This document shows positions 28,571 to 37,391 of a stretch of 64,000 nt of DNA, one piece after another. Within the stretch, counting starts at the first letter, position 1; the number at the start of each line of letters is the position of its first letter. The translations under genes were made by a program, and so were the position numbers. The notes under the pieces were generated by a model. The model was not told where the DNA came from. It saw nothing but the letters and a program-made list of their open reading frames with translations, and did not search any database. The DNA is from Pseudoroseicyclus aestuarii (lineage in GTDB: Bacteria; Pseudomonadota; Alphaproteobacteria; Rhodobacterales; Rhodobacteraceae), in contig NZ_QJTE01000002.1 in the NCBI RefSeq assembly GCF_003217255.1, positions 496,001 to 560,000 of the forward strand. The letters run 5' to 3'.

Positions 28571-29989
28571 ATGACCTTCGTCCTTTTCGTCAATGCGCTG
28601 ATCCTCTGCGCCGCCGGCGGCCTGATGCTGGTCGAGGGGCTGCTCTTTCCGCTCACGCGAGGGCCCTTCCTTGAGGCGGGAATGCTGGCGCTCTGCGCGG
28701 GCCTGCTGACGGGGCTCTGCGCCTCGCCGCGGCTGGAGGCGATGCGGCCTCTGCACACCTTTTTGCTGACGGCGAGCGTCTGGCTGACGGCGGGGCTGGC
28801 CGGGGCGCTGCCGCTCTGGCTTTGGGGGATGAGCTTCACCGACGCCGTCTTCGAGGCGATCTCGGGGATCACCACGACGGGATCGACGGTGATGACCGGC
28901 CTCGACGATACGCCGCAGGGCATCCTGTTCTGGCGGGCGCAGCTGCAGTGGTTCGGCGGCGTCGGCTTCATCGTCACCGGCATGGCGCTGCTTCCGGTGA
29001 TGCGCGTGGGCGGCATGCAGCTCTTTCGCACCGAAAGCTCCGAGCGCGGCGAGAACGAGCTGACCACCGCCACCCGCTTTGCCAGCGCGACGCTCTGGGT
29101 TTACTGCTCGCTCACCGCCGTCTGCGCCATGGTCTATGCGCTGGGCGGGATGACCGCCTTTGAGGCGGTGGTCCATGCGATGACCACGCTGTCGACGGGG
29201 GGCTTCTCGACCTCCGATTCGTCCTTCGGGCAATTCGCCAGCCCCTGGCTCCAATGGTCCGGCACACTCTTCATGCTGGCCGGCGGCTTGCCCTTTGCCT
29301 GGTACATCCACATCGCCCGCGGCGGCAGCCCCTGGAGCGAGCAGGTGACGGCGTTGCTGCGGACACTGGCCTTCGTGATCGGCGGGCTGACCCTCTGGCG
29401 CATGATCTCGGGCGAGGTCGGGCTGGAGCCGGCGCTGCGCGAGGTGGCCTTCAACGTCGTCTCGGTGGTGACGACGACGGGCTTTGCCACCACCGATTAC
29501 CTGACCTGGGGCGCCTTCGCGGCCACCGCCTTCTTCGTGCTGACGGCGATGGGGGGCTGCACCGGATCGACCTCGGGCGGGGGCAAGATGATGCGCTGGA
29601 TCCTGCTCTCGCGCTCCATCTCGGCGGAGATTGCGCGCATCCACCAGCCGCACAGGATCGACCGCATCCGCTACGAGGGGCGGGCGGTGGGGCAGGACCG
29701 CATCGACGGCGTGATCTCCTTCATGGGGTTCTTCTTCCTGACCTTCGCGCTGCTCTCGGTGGCGCTGACGCTGCTGGGCCTCGACATCGCGACGGCGACC
29801 AGCGGCGCGCTGACGGCGCTGGCGAATGTCGGCCCCGGCGTCGGGTCGATCATCGGCCCGGCGGGCACCTTCGCGCCGCTGCCGGACGGGGCGAAGTGGC
29901 TGCTGGCGGTGGGTATGTACGTCGGCCGGCTCGAGATGCTGACGGTCTTCGTGCTGCTGACGCCGGTCTTCTGGCGCGAGGCGACCTAG
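28571..29989 (+). CDS. trkH: TrkH-family potassium uptake protein
   Basis: A 472-residue ion-conducting subunit of the Trk potassium system in the inner membrane. The four pore loops of the MPM fold are visible: AISGITTTGSTVMTG, ATTLSTGGFSTSD-like MTTLSTGGFST, SVVTTTGFATTDY and ALANVGPGVGSI. The K-binding glycines are in place. ATG 28571 gives the family length; the longer reading overlaps rarA. The gating partner TrkA is not in the window. The TAG stop interlocks with that of the convergent LuxR-type regulator in CTAG at 29986-29989. Confidence 0.93.
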   Translation: MTFVLFVNALILCAAGGLMLVEGLLFPLTRGPFLEAGMLALCAGLLTGLCASPRLEAMRPLHTFLLTASVWLTAGLAGALPLWLWGMSFTDAVFEAISGITTTGSTVMTGLDDTPQGILFWRAQLQWFGGVGFIVTGMALLPVMRVGGMQLFRTESSERGENELTTATRFASATLWVYCSLTAVCAMVYALGGMTAFEAVVHAMTTLSTGGFSTSDSSFGQFASPWLQWSGTLFMLAGGLPFAWYIHIARGGSPWSEQVTALLRTLAFVIGGLTLWRMISGEVGLEPALREVAFNVVSVVTTTGFATTDYLTWGAFAATAFFVLTAMGGCTGSTSGGGKMMRWILLSRSISAEIARIHQPHRIDRIRYEGRAVGQDRIDGVISFMGFFFLTFALLSVALTLLGLDIATATSGALTALANVGPGVGSIIGPAGTFAPLPDGAKWLLAVGMYVGRLEMLTVFVLLTPVFWREAT

Positions 29990-30606
29990 AGCAGGTTGAG
30001 GTCGCGCCCCAGCATCGCGGCATGGGTCCGGTTGCGGGCGCCCAGCTTGCGCGACAGCGTCTTGACGTGCAGCTTCACCGTCACCTCCTGCAGCCCGTGG
30101 TCGCGCGCGATCTCCTTGTTCGACTTGCCCTCGGAGAGGCCGCGCAGGACCTCGGCCTCGCGACGTGTCAGGACGATGCGGCCGGCGCCATCGCCGGTGC
30201 CACCCTCTTCGGCGGGCGTCATGAAGCCCCGCGGCACGAAGACCTCTCCGGCGATCATGAAATGCACCGCCGCCACGACGGAGCGCGAGGACAGCGACTT
30301 GGGCAGGAAGCCCGCCGCCCCGGCCGCGAGCACGGAGGCGGCGACCTCGCGCGTCGCCCCGCCCGAGATGACGGCCACGGGCGCGCCCTGCGCCGCCTGC
30401 ATGGCATGCTTCAGCGGCTCGATGCCGGCCATGCCGGGCATGTGCCAGTCCAGAAGGGCCAGGTCGACGGGATCGCGGCCAGCCAGAACCTCCAGCGCGG
30501 AGGGCAGGCACCCGGCGCCGCTGACGGCGAAGCCGGCGGTCTGCGTCAGATAGGCGGCGAGGGTCTCTCGCACCAAGTCGTGGTCATCGGCGATCAGGAT
30601 GCGCAT
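29986..30606 (-). CDS. LuxR/NarL-family response regulator
   Basis: A 206-residue two-component output protein. The receiver domain (1-120) has the acidic pair in LIADDHD, phospho-acceptor Asp53 in LALLDWHMPGM, and Lys in FLPKSL. The C-terminal HTH (about 143-200) reads LTRREAEVLRGLSEGKSNKEIARDHGLQEVTVKLHVKTLSRKLGA. Divergent to it, 155 bases away, are the sulfite-oxidase-fold protein and hybrid kinase genes, so it is the likely phosphorelay target or parallel output. The stop shares CTAG with trkH, which is unrelated in direction but might be a target. Confidence 0.92.
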   Translation of the reverse strand: MRILIADDHDLVRETLAAYLTQTAGFAVSGAGCLPSALEVLAGRDPVDLALLDWHMPGMAGIEPLKHAMQAAQGAPVAVISGGATREVAASVLAAGAAGFLPKSLSSRSVVAAVHFMIAGEVFVPRGFMTPAEEGGTGDGAGRIVLTRREAEVLRGLSEGKSNKEIARDHGLQEVTVKLHVKTLSRKLGARNRTHAAMLGRDLNLL

Positions 30607-30650
30607 GGCCGGTCCTTTCGGTCGGAGACCGGGACCTATCCCTTTGGCTC

Positions 30651-30700
30651 TTAAGGGCGTCTGAACGGCTAGGGCAGGGGGTGCTTAAACCTTGCTTGAG
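30651..30700. promoter_or_regulatory. Two near-CtrA half-site pairs in the two-component divergent region
   Basis: TTAA-N7-TGAAC at 30651-30666 and TTAA-N7-TTGAG at 30685-30699 both fit the CtrA spacing with one core mismatch. They lie between the response regulator and the sulfite-oxidase-fold/kinase operon. They may instead be promoter elements. Low-confidence prediction. Confidence 0.3.
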
Positions 30701-30760
30701 AAAGAGGCTCTAGGACCGGACCCGCGGACATTTCCGTTTCGCCGCCCAAGGAGGGGTCTC

Positions 30761-31282
30761 ATGCTGCATTCGTTCAACTCGGCACGGCGGCTGGCGCTAG
30801 CCGCGATCCTCGCCTCCGTGCCCGTCGGGCCGCTCATGGCCGATCTGACTCAGCCCGAGGGGCCGGTGATCCTGACCGTCTCGGGCGCCATCGCGCAGAC
30901 GAACGGAGACGGTGCGGCGACCTTCGATCTTGCGATGCTCGAGGCGATGGACCCCCAGAGCTTCGAGACCGGGACGATCTGGACCGAGGGCACCAGCACC
31001 TTCACCGGCGTACCCCTGCGCCGCATCCTCGAGGCGGTCGGCGCCGAGGGCGAGGTGCTGACCCTGCGGGCGCTGAACGACTACTCCGTCGAGATGCCCA
31101 GCGAGGCGGTCGATGACAACGCGCCGCTGATCGCCTACGCCCGCGACGGCGCGCCCCTGTCGCGGCGCGACCGGGGGCCGCTCTGGGTGATCTACCCCTA
31201 CGATTCCGATGCCGCCTACCGCAACGACACGATCTACACCCGCTCGGTCTGGCAGCTCGATCGCATCGAGGTCGGGGGCTGA
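30761..31282 (+). CDS. Secreted molybdopterin-dependent-oxidoreductase-fold protein lacking the Mo cysteine
   Basis: A 173-residue exported protein with a signal peptide (ARRLALAAILASVPVGPLMA, cleavage near residue 27). The rest matches the small sulfite-oxidase-like domain: ILTVSGAIAQ, FTGVPLRRILEAVGAEG, LRALNDYSVEMPSEAV, LIAYARDGAPLSRRDRGPLWVIYPYD. In catalytic members a cysteine binds molybdenum; this protein has no cysteine at all. An AGGAGGGG site precedes the ATG. It is followed two bases later by a hybrid histidine kinase gene, so I infer a periplasmic ligand-sensing role for that kinase rather than catalysis. Confidence 0.82.
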   Translation: MLHSFNSARRLALAAILASVPVGPLMADLTQPEGPVILTVSGAIAQTNGDGAATFDLAMLEAMDPQSFETGTIWTEGTSTFTGVPLRRILEAVGAEGEVLTLRALNDYSVEMPSEAVDDNAPLIAYARDGAPLSRRDRGPLWVIYPYDSDAAYRNDTIYTRSVWQLDRIEVGG

Positions 31283-31284
31283 GC

Positions 31285-33855
31285 ATGGCGGCCCCACGCC
31301 GGCCCCGGCTGCCACGGCTGCGTCCCGCCCTTACCGTGGCGGCCGCGGCGTTGGCCCTCGTCGTTCTCGGCGCGATGACGCTGGACCTGCTGCGCAAGCG
31401 GAACCTCGAATCGCTGGTCCGCTCCGACAACGTGCAGTGGAACCTCAGTCAATTGGAGGTCGAGTTCCTGCGTCTGGAGAACGCGGTCATCGTCGCGCGC
31501 AACGCCGATGCCGAGCCTGGCCGCGCCCCCGACGAGGCGGACTTCGAGGCGATCCGTCGCTGGTTCGATGTCCTCTACAGCCGGGCCGCCTCGCTGGGGC
31601 AGGCGCCGATCTTCGACGGTGTAGCCGCCGAAGAGCATGCCACGGCGCTGGGCCTCTTGCGCGACACCCTCGATACCTGGGTTCCGCTGATCGACGGCAG
31701 CGACGCGGCGCTGCGGCGGGTGCTGCCCGGTCTGGCGACACGGATCGCGGACAGCCGGGACGAGATGCGTACCCTTTCGATACAGGGGCTGACCGCCTCG
31801 ACCGTCATGGCCGAAAGCTACCGGCGCGAGGTGGACGCCACGCTGCTCCGGGTCGGCCTCGGGGGGGTCGCGCTGCTCGCCCTTCTGCTGCTGCTTCTGG
31901 TTTCGACCCTGCGCAGCGGCCGTCGTGCCCAGATCAATGCGGATGCGGCGGGCGAGGCCTCGTCCCGCTACGAGGCGCTGCTGTCGTCTTCCATGGACGC
32001 GATCATCGCGACCGATTCCCATGGCAGGATCATCGAGTTCAACGCCACCGCGAGCCGCCTTTACGGCTGGCCCCGCGACGAGGCCGTGGGCCAGACGATC
32101 CAGGGTCTTCTGTCGCCGCCCGAACGCCGGGGTCTCGTGGCGAAAGCCTATGCAGAGCTGCGGAACGGCGAACGCCCGCCCTCGGAAGAGCCCGTGCAGA
32201 TGCTGGGTCTGCGCCGGGACGGCACGACATTCCCGGGCGAATGCCGGCTGCGAATCGCGCGCCAGGGTTGCGACATGCTTTTCGTCATGGCCGTGCGCGA
32301 CGTCTCCGCCGAGGTCGCCGCGAAGGAGGCGATGGCCCATGCCCGCGACGAGGCGCTGGCCGCCGCCAAGGCCAAGAGCGACCTTCTCGCCGTCATGAGC
32401 CACGAGATGCGCACCCCGCTGAACGGCCTTCTGGGCACGATGGAGCTGATGCGCGACGAGGAGATGACCGACCGCCAGCGCGACCGTCTGCGGATCATCG
32501 AGACCTCGGGCCGGCTGCTGCTGAGCCATGTGAACGACGTGCTCGACATCTCGCGCCTCGATTCGGGCAAGGTCGACCTCACCGAGGAGGCCTTCGACCT
32601 TGAGGCGCTGCTGACCGAGGTGGCGGAGGGGCAGCGCAGCCTCGCGCAGGCCCGGGACACCGAGATCACCGTCGCGCTCGACCCGGCGCTGCCGCAGTAC
32701 TTCACGGGCGATCCGATCCGCCTGCGGCAGATCGTCCTGAACCTCGTCGGCAATGCCGCGAAGTTCACCGAAGGCGGCACCGTGATGATCGAGGCCGAGC
32801 GCGGCCTGCCCGGCGAGGTGGAGCTGCGGGTGATCGACACCGGTTGCGGCATGTCGAAGCAGAACCTGATGCGGATCTTCGAGGATTTCGTCACGCTCGA
32901 CAGCTCCTACACCCGGACCTCGGGCGGCACCGGGCTGGGCCTCGGGATTGTGCGGCGGCTGGTGCGGGCCATGGGCGGCAAGATCGGCGCCGAGAGCGAG
33001 GAGGGCGCGGGCAGCGTCTTCACCCTGCACCTGCCCCTGCGCTCGGCCGAGCAGCCGATCGGCAGCGTCGCGGCCAGCGAGCCCGATCCGCAGGTGCCCG
33101 CGCGCCGGATCCTCGTGGTCGAGGACAACGAGATCAACCGCATCGTCGTCTCCGAGATGCTGCGCAAGGAGGGGCACGAGGTCACCCTGGCCTGCGACGG
33201 GGCCGAGGGCGTGGCAACGGCCCAGGGCGGGGGCTTCGACCTGATCCTGATGGATATCTCCATGCCGCGGATGGACGGCGTGACGGCCACGCGGACGATC
33301 CGCGGCACCGAGGGGCCCTGCCGCTTCGTGCCCATCGCGGCGCTGACCGCCCATGCCATGCCCGAAGAGATCGCCCGCTTTCACGAGGCCGGGATGCAGC
33401 ACGTGCTGACCAAGCCGCTCTCGCGCGCCGCGCTGCGCGACCTGATCCTCAGCGCCGGGACACCGCCCAAGGCCGAGGACGGGGAGGCCGCGGTCGAGAC
33501 CTGCCGTTCGGAGGTTGTGGACCAGGCGGTGCGCGACGCCTTCTACGCCGACCTCGGCGAGGACCGGGCTGGCGAGTTGCTCGAGACCTATATCGAGGAC
33601 AGCGGGCGCAGCCTCTCCCGGCTGGTCGAGCAGAGCGAATCGCTGCCCGCGCGGCAGCTGCAGGCAGAGCTGCACCGCCTTGCCGGCGCCGCCGGTCTGT
33701 TCGGCGCGGTCCGCCTGACCGAGGCGCTGCGCCGCCTCGAGACGCTGGGCAAGACTGGGCAGGAACCGGCGATGCGCGCCGGTGTCGCCCGGTTGCCCGA
33801 AATCTGGGAGGCGACCGTCACCCAGCTGGTCTCGCGCGGCTCCGCGGCGGCCTGA
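31285..33855 (+). CDS. Hybrid sensor histidine kinase (PAS, HisKA, HATPase, REC, HPt)
   Basis: An 856-residue membrane sensor. Order: transmembrane helix 1 (about 16-34), periplasmic helical region (35-190), helix 2 (about 190-212), PAS domain (about 228-345), HisKA with H373 in VMSHEMRTPLNG, HATPase (NLVGNAAKF, DTGCGM, GGTGLGLGI), receiver with D657 in LILMDISMPRMDG, and an HPt domain with H797 in ELHRLAGAAGLFGA. The internal receiver and HPt make a complete phosphorelay that could pass phosphate to the adjacent LuxR-type regulator. The signal is unknown; the preceding secreted protein is the likely partner in the periplasm. Confidence 0.93.
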   Translation: MAAPRRPRLPRLRPALTVAAAALALVVLGAMTLDLLRKRNLESLVRSDNVQWNLSQLEVEFLRLENAVIVARNADAEPGRAPDEADFEAIRRWFDVLYSRAASLGQAPIFDGVAAEEHATALGLLRDTLDTWVPLIDGSDAALRRVLPGLATRIADSRDEMRTLSIQGLTASTVMAESYRREVDATLLRVGLGGVALLALLLLLLVSTLRSGRRAQINADAAGEASSRYEALLSSSMDAIIATDSHGRIIEFNATASRLYGWPRDEAVGQTIQGLLSPPERRGLVAKAYAELRNGERPPSEEPVQMLGLRRDGTTFPGECRLRIARQGCDMLFVMAVRDVSAEVAAKEAMAHARDEALAAAKAKSDLLAVMSHEMRTPLNGLLGTMELMRDEEMTDRQRDRLRIIETSGRLLLSHVNDVLDISRLDSGKVDLTEEAFDLEALLTEVAEGQRSLAQARDTEITVALDPALPQYFTGDPIRLRQIVLNLVGNAAKFTEGGTVMIEAERGLPGEVELRVIDTGCGMSKQNLMRIFEDFVTLDSSYTRTSGGTGLGLGIVRRLVRAMGGKIGAESEEGAGSVFTLHLPLRSAEQPIGSVAASEPDPQVPARRILVVEDNEINRIVVSEMLRKEGHEVTLACDGAEGVATAQGGGFDLILMDISMPRMDGVTATRTIRGTEGPCRFVPIAALTAHAMPEEIARFHEAGMQHVLTKPLSRAALRDLILSAGTPPKAEDGEAAVETCRSEVVDQAVRDAFYADLGEDRAGELLETYIEDSGRSLSRLVEQSESLPARQLQAELHRLAGAAGLFGAVRLTEALRRLETLGKTGQEPAMRAGVARLPEIWEATVTQLVSRGSAAA

Positions 33856-33871
33856 GAGGGGCAGGGGGCAA

Positions 33872-33891
33872 CGGCGGGGCTTGACCCGCCG
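33872..33891 (+). terminator. Hairpin after the hybrid kinase gene
   Basis: A 7-bp perfect stem (CGGCGGG with CCCGCCG) and 6-base loop GCTTGA begin 16 bases after the stop. There is no T run, so it may be Rho-assisted or only stabilise the message. Confidence 0.4.
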
Positions 33892-33959
33892 CGCCCAGGG
33901 CGCAGAGTTTCCGGATCGGCGGCGCCCCTCGCGCCGCCCGCGAAAGCCGGAGGCCGCGC

Positions 33960-35339
33960 ATGGACGACAGAGCGACGAACGACCCTTCCGCGGTGATCGA
34001 GGCTGACCGCGCCCATGTCTGGCACCACCTGTTGCAGCACAAGCCCTACGAGACCGTCGATCCCCGGATCATGGTCGAGGGGCGCGGCATGCGGGTCTGG
34101 GACATCACCGGCAAGGAGCATCTCGACGCCGTCTCGGGCGGCGTCTGGACGGTGAACGTCGGCTTCGGCCGGACCGAGATCGCCGATGCGGTGCGCGACC
34201 AGCTGGTGACGATGAACTACTGGGCCGGGGCGCAGGGCACCGTGCCCGCCGCCCGCTTTGCCGAGCGCCTGATCGAGAAGATGCCCGGCCTCAGCCGGGT
34301 CTACTTCGGCAGCTCCGGATCCGAGGCCAACGAGAAGGCCTTCAAGATGGTGCGCCAGATCAGCGCCAAGCATCATGGCGGGCGCAAGTCCAAGATCCTC
34401 TACCGCGACCGCGACTACCACGGCACCACGATCGCCTGCCTCTCGGCCGGCGGCCAGAAGGAGCGCAACGCGCAATACGGCCCCTTCGTGCCCGAGTTCG
34501 TCGCCGTGCCGCATTGCCTTGAGTATCGCGCGCAGGAGGGGCTCGCCGGTGAGGACTACGGGGTGCGCGCCGCCGAGGAGATCGAGAAGGTCATCCTGCG
34601 CGAGGGGCCCGAGACCGTCGGCGCCCTCTGCCTTGAGCCGATCACCGCGGGCGGCGGCATCATCGTCCCGCCCCGGGGCTACTGGGAGAAGGTGCAGGAG
34701 ATCTGCCGCAAGTACGAGATCCTGCTGCATATCGACGAGGTCGTCTGCGGGATGGGCCGCACCGGCCGCTGGTTCGGCTACGAGCAGTTCGGCGTGCAGC
34801 CCGATATCGTGACGCTGGCGAAGGGCGTCGCCTCGGGCTACGCCGCGATCTCGGCCTGCGTGACGACCGAGGCGGTCTTCGAGATGTTCAAGGACGACAC
34901 CGATCCGCTCGGCTACTTCCGCGACATCTCGACCTTCGGCGGCTGCACAGGCGGGCCGGCGGCGGCGCTGGCGAACATGGACATCATCGAGCGCGAGGAT
35001 CTTTGCGGCAATTCCGCCCGCACCGGCGCCTATTTCGGTGAGCAGCTGCATGCGCTGGCCGACCGCCAGCCGCTGATCGGCGATGTGCGCGGGATCGGCT
35101 TGTTCCAGGGGATCGAGCTGGTCGCAGACCGCCGCACGAAAGAGCCGCTGGACGAGCGGCAGGTGATGGCGGCGGTGGCCGATTGCCTGAAACAGGGCGT
35201 GATCGTTGGCGCGACCAACCGCTCCGTTCCCGGCTACAACAACACGATTCTCTTCGCCCCGGCCCTGATCGCCGGGCAGGGCGAGATCGACGAGATCGTC
35301 GGTGCGGTCGAAGGGGCCCTGTCGCGGCTGCCGGGCTAG
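33960..35339 (+). CDS. tpa: Taurine--pyruvate aminotransferase
   Basis: A 459-residue class III PLP aminotransferase that converts taurine and pyruvate to sulfoacetaldehyde and alanine. The N-terminal segment ADRAHVWHHLLQHKPYE and VSGGVWTVNVGFG closely resemble known Rhodobacteraceae Tpa proteins. PLP features are FGSSGSEANEKAFKM, the Asp in LLHIDEVVCGMGRTG and Lys288 in VTLAKGVASGY. GGAGG precedes the ATG. The partner genes for sulfoacetaldehyde (xsc) and taurine uptake are not here. Other omega-aminotransferase substrates remain possible. The stop interlocks with the convergent acyltransferase gene in CTAG at 35336-35339. Confidence 0.85.
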   Translation: MDDRATNDPSAVIEADRAHVWHHLLQHKPYETVDPRIMVEGRGMRVWDITGKEHLDAVSGGVWTVNVGFGRTEIADAVRDQLVTMNYWAGAQGTVPAARFAERLIEKMPGLSRVYFGSSGSEANEKAFKMVRQISAKHHGGRKSKILYRDRDYHGTTIACLSAGGQKERNAQYGPFVPEFVAVPHCLEYRAQEGLAGEDYGVRAAEEIEKVILREGPETVGALCLEPITAGGGIIVPPRGYWEKVQEICRKYEILLHIDEVVCGMGRTGRWFGYEQFGVQPDIVTLAKGVASGYAAISACVTTEAVFEMFKDDTDPLGYFRDISTFGGCTGGPAAALANMDIIEREDLCGNSARTGAYFGEQLHALADRQPLIGDVRGIGLFQGIELVADRRTKEPLDERQVMAAVADCLKQGVIVGATNRSVPGYNNTILFAPALIAGQGEIDEIVGAVEGALSRLPG

Positions 35340-36532
35340 GCTGACGGGGCCGCAAGGGGCCTTGTCCCCGCGCGGCGCCGTGCCCAGGGCAGCGGGCCCA
35401 GCCCGATGGTCCAGGACAGCGCCGGTACGCGCGACAGCGCCAGGGCCAGAGCATAGCTTCCCGCGACGGCGAAGCCGATATTGGTAAGCACGTAGAGGCT
35501 CGGCGTCATGATGCGCCCCTCGGCAATCAGCCGGAACAGGTCCAACAGCATCGGGTGCACCAGGAAGATGCCGAAACTGTAGGGCGCCAGCCGACCGATC
35601 CAGCCCGGCCAGCGCAGAGGCGCCAGCATCACCAGCCCGAACAGGGCCACTGGCATCAGCAGGTGGGCCGAATCGGCGTTCGGGTAATTCCGCGACCATG
35701 TCCCGGACTGGATGACCGCCATGGCTTGCCCGAACTTGATCCAGAGGCAGGCCAGCGCGAGCAGCCCCAGCGAGGTCAGCACCGCGCGCTGCAGCCGCGC
35801 ACTGCGGGCCCGATCCCAGCTGCCGCCCTCTCCACCGGCGCCGACCCGCAGGAAGATCCCGTAGAAGGCGGCGCCGACGAGGCCGTAGCCGGTATAGGTG
35901 GCGATGCGGATTGCCCGCAGCAGGTACTGTGTGGCGACCGGATCCTCGATCCCGCCCCACACGGCCATGTTCAATTGGCGCTTGAGGATCAGCAGCGGGA
36001 TCAGCACCAGCCCCAGCGCCGGCCGCGCCACCGCCATACGGTAGAGCGGAAAGGCGAGGACCAGCGCGAAGAGCGTCGGCAGGAAGTGCATGTGCTGCTT
36101 CACATCGCCCAGGAGCAGGTAGCCGATCCAGATCTCGGCCTGGCTTGTCAGCGCACGCAGCAGGTAGTGGCCCCAGCCGAGGTGATAGCCGAGCGCGAGG
36201 TTCACGCAGACGTAGACCGCGACCCAGAAGACGAAGGGCACCAGCAGCCGCTGCGCCTGCTCGGCGATGACCGCGCCGTAGCCGCGCGGCCGCCGGTGCA
36301 GCGACATCGCGAGGAGGAACAGGGAGATCACGAGGAACAGCTCGGTCCGGGCCATGTAGAACAGCGTCTGCAGCAGCACGGGCAGCGCGCGTCCGGCGGG
36401 CGTGGCATCGGAGAAGGGGCTTCCGTCGGGCGCCGCCGATGCATGCATGCAGATGATCGAGACCCCGGCCAGCACGCGCAGCGCGTCGAGCCAGAGGAGG
36501 CGGGCGGAGGGGGATGCGGGTGCCGTCGACAT
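35336..36532 (-). CDS. Acyltransferase 3 family integral membrane protein
   Basis: A 398-residue membrane protein with about ten hydrophobic helices. The family N-terminus is clear: LLWLDALRVLAGVSIICMHASA, with the conserved Arg and the His in CMHAS. Family members transfer acetyl, succinyl or other acyl groups to cell-surface sugars (for example O-acetylation of polysaccharides). Target unknown. The ATG at 36532 has GAGGGG upstream. A TetR-family gene lies 87 bases upstream on the same strand, separated by strong hairpins. Confidence 0.87.
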   Translation of the reverse strand: MSTAPASPSARLLWLDALRVLAGVSIICMHASAAPDGSPFSDATPAGRALPVLLQTLFYMARTELFLVISLFLLAMSLHRRPRGYGAVIAEQAQRLLVPFVFWVAVYVCVNLALGYHLGWGHYLLRALTSQAEIWIGYLLLGDVKQHMHFLPTLFALVLAFPLYRMAVARPALGLVLIPLLILKRQLNMAVWGGIEDPVATQYLLRAIRIATYTGYGLVGAAFYGIFLRVGAGGEGGSWDRARSARLQRAVLTSLGLLALACLWIKFGQAMAVIQSGTWSRNYPNADSAHLLMPVALFGLVMLAPLRWPGWIGRLAPYSFGIFLVHPMLLDLFRLIAEGRIMTPSLYVLTNIGFAVAGSYALALALSRVPALSWTIGLGPLPWARRRAGTRPLAAPSA

Positions 36533-36564
36533 GCACCCCTCGTAAGCGTCAATGTTTAAAGATG

Positions 36565-36608
36565 GCTTGCGCCGGAACGGCGCCCAAGCGGCGTCGGTGT
36601 CGCCGCTT
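36565..36608 (-). terminator. Double hairpin between the TetR-family gene and the acyltransferase gene
   Basis: On the minus strand an 8-bp perfect stem AAGCGGCG/CGCCGCTT with a 7-base loop is followed at once by a second hairpin containing GGCGCC-GTTCC-GGCGC. CATCTTT follows. It likely limits read-through from the TetR gene. Confidence 0.45.
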
Positions 36609-36619
36609 GCCGCTGCCGG

Positions 36620-37267
36620 TCAGTGCGACAGGGCGCCCGCGTCTTCGGCTGTTTGGCCATCGGTCGTGGCGGGCGCGCGCTGCGCGACGTAGCTGTCGAT
36701 CAGCCGGGTGATCGCCTCGCGCGCGGTGCGGTTCATCTCGGACGAGAAGCCGAGAGAGCCGACCATCGTCCAATGCCCGTAAAGCAGCGAGACGAAGAGA
36801 TGGGCGATCTCGGTGCAGGCGGGCTGGTCCAGCTGCGGCCGGCTGACCTGCAGCTCCATCGCCACGACCTCCTGCAGCAGCTGGAACTGGTCGTGCAGCG
36901 CCGTCCGGATCTTGTCGGACCCGGTCGCGAGGCTCAGCAGCGCGTCGTAGACGGGTTCGTCGGCCGGCTTCTCGAGGCCGTCGAGCACGCCGAAGAAGAA
37001 GTCGAGGAACAGGTCCAGCCGCTGCGCGCGCCGCGTCTCGAGGATGCCCTGCGACAGAAGCTCGCGGTAGCGCGCGGCGAGCCGGTCGCAGACCGAGACC
37101 ATCATCGCCTCGGGACTGGGGAAGTAGTGCCGGATCAACTGGCGGGACATCTCCGCCTCGCCCGCGATCAGGTCGTAGGACAGGCTGGGCAGCCCGTTCT
37201 TCGCGATGGCTCTCAGGGCGCCTTCGATGATCTCGGGGCGGCGCACTTCCGCGATCGGCTTCGTCAT
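36620..37267 (-). CDS. TetR/AcrR-family transcriptional regulator
   Basis: A 215-residue regulator. The N-terminal DNA-binding helix-turn-helix is RPEIIEGALRAIAKNGLPSLSYDLIAGEAEMSRQLIRHYFPSPEAMM, typical TetR with the HYF motif. The C-terminal ligand domain is helical and resembles BetI-like regulators in length. The start at 37267 (MTKPIAEVRRPEII) suits the family; a longer in-frame reading to 37336 adds 23 residues of unlikely sequence. An inverted repeat lies 97-120 bases upstream. The target could be the downstream acyltransferase or itself. Confidence 0.87.
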   Translation of the reverse strand: MTKPIAEVRRPEIIEGALRAIAKNGLPSLSYDLIAGEAEMSRQLIRHYFPSPEAMMVSVCDRLAARYRELLSQGILETRRAQRLDLFLDFFFGVLDGLEKPADEPVYDALLSLATGSDKIRTALHDQFQLLQEVVAMELQVSRPQLDQPACTEIAHLFVSLLYGHWTMVGSLGFSSEMNRTAREAITRLIDSYVAQRAPATTDGQTAEDAGALSH

Positions 37268-37363
37268 CCGCAATACATGCTCCGGTCCTGCATTCTGAGG
37301 CGGTGTTAACCTTTCCGCCACCCGGTGCAACATCACTTCTGTAGACGTGGTAAATCCGGTGCC

Positions 37364-37387
37364 ATTCGGTACAGAGAGCGACCGAAT
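37364..37387. promoter_or_regulatory. Inverted repeat ATTCGGT-N10-ACCGAAT between TetR and algH
   Basis: A 7-bp perfect palindrome with a 10-base spacer, in the 124-base gap between the TetR start and the algH stop. It could be an operator for the TetR protein or a weak hairpin ending the algH transcript. Confidence 0.35.
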
Positions 37388-37391
37388 CGGG

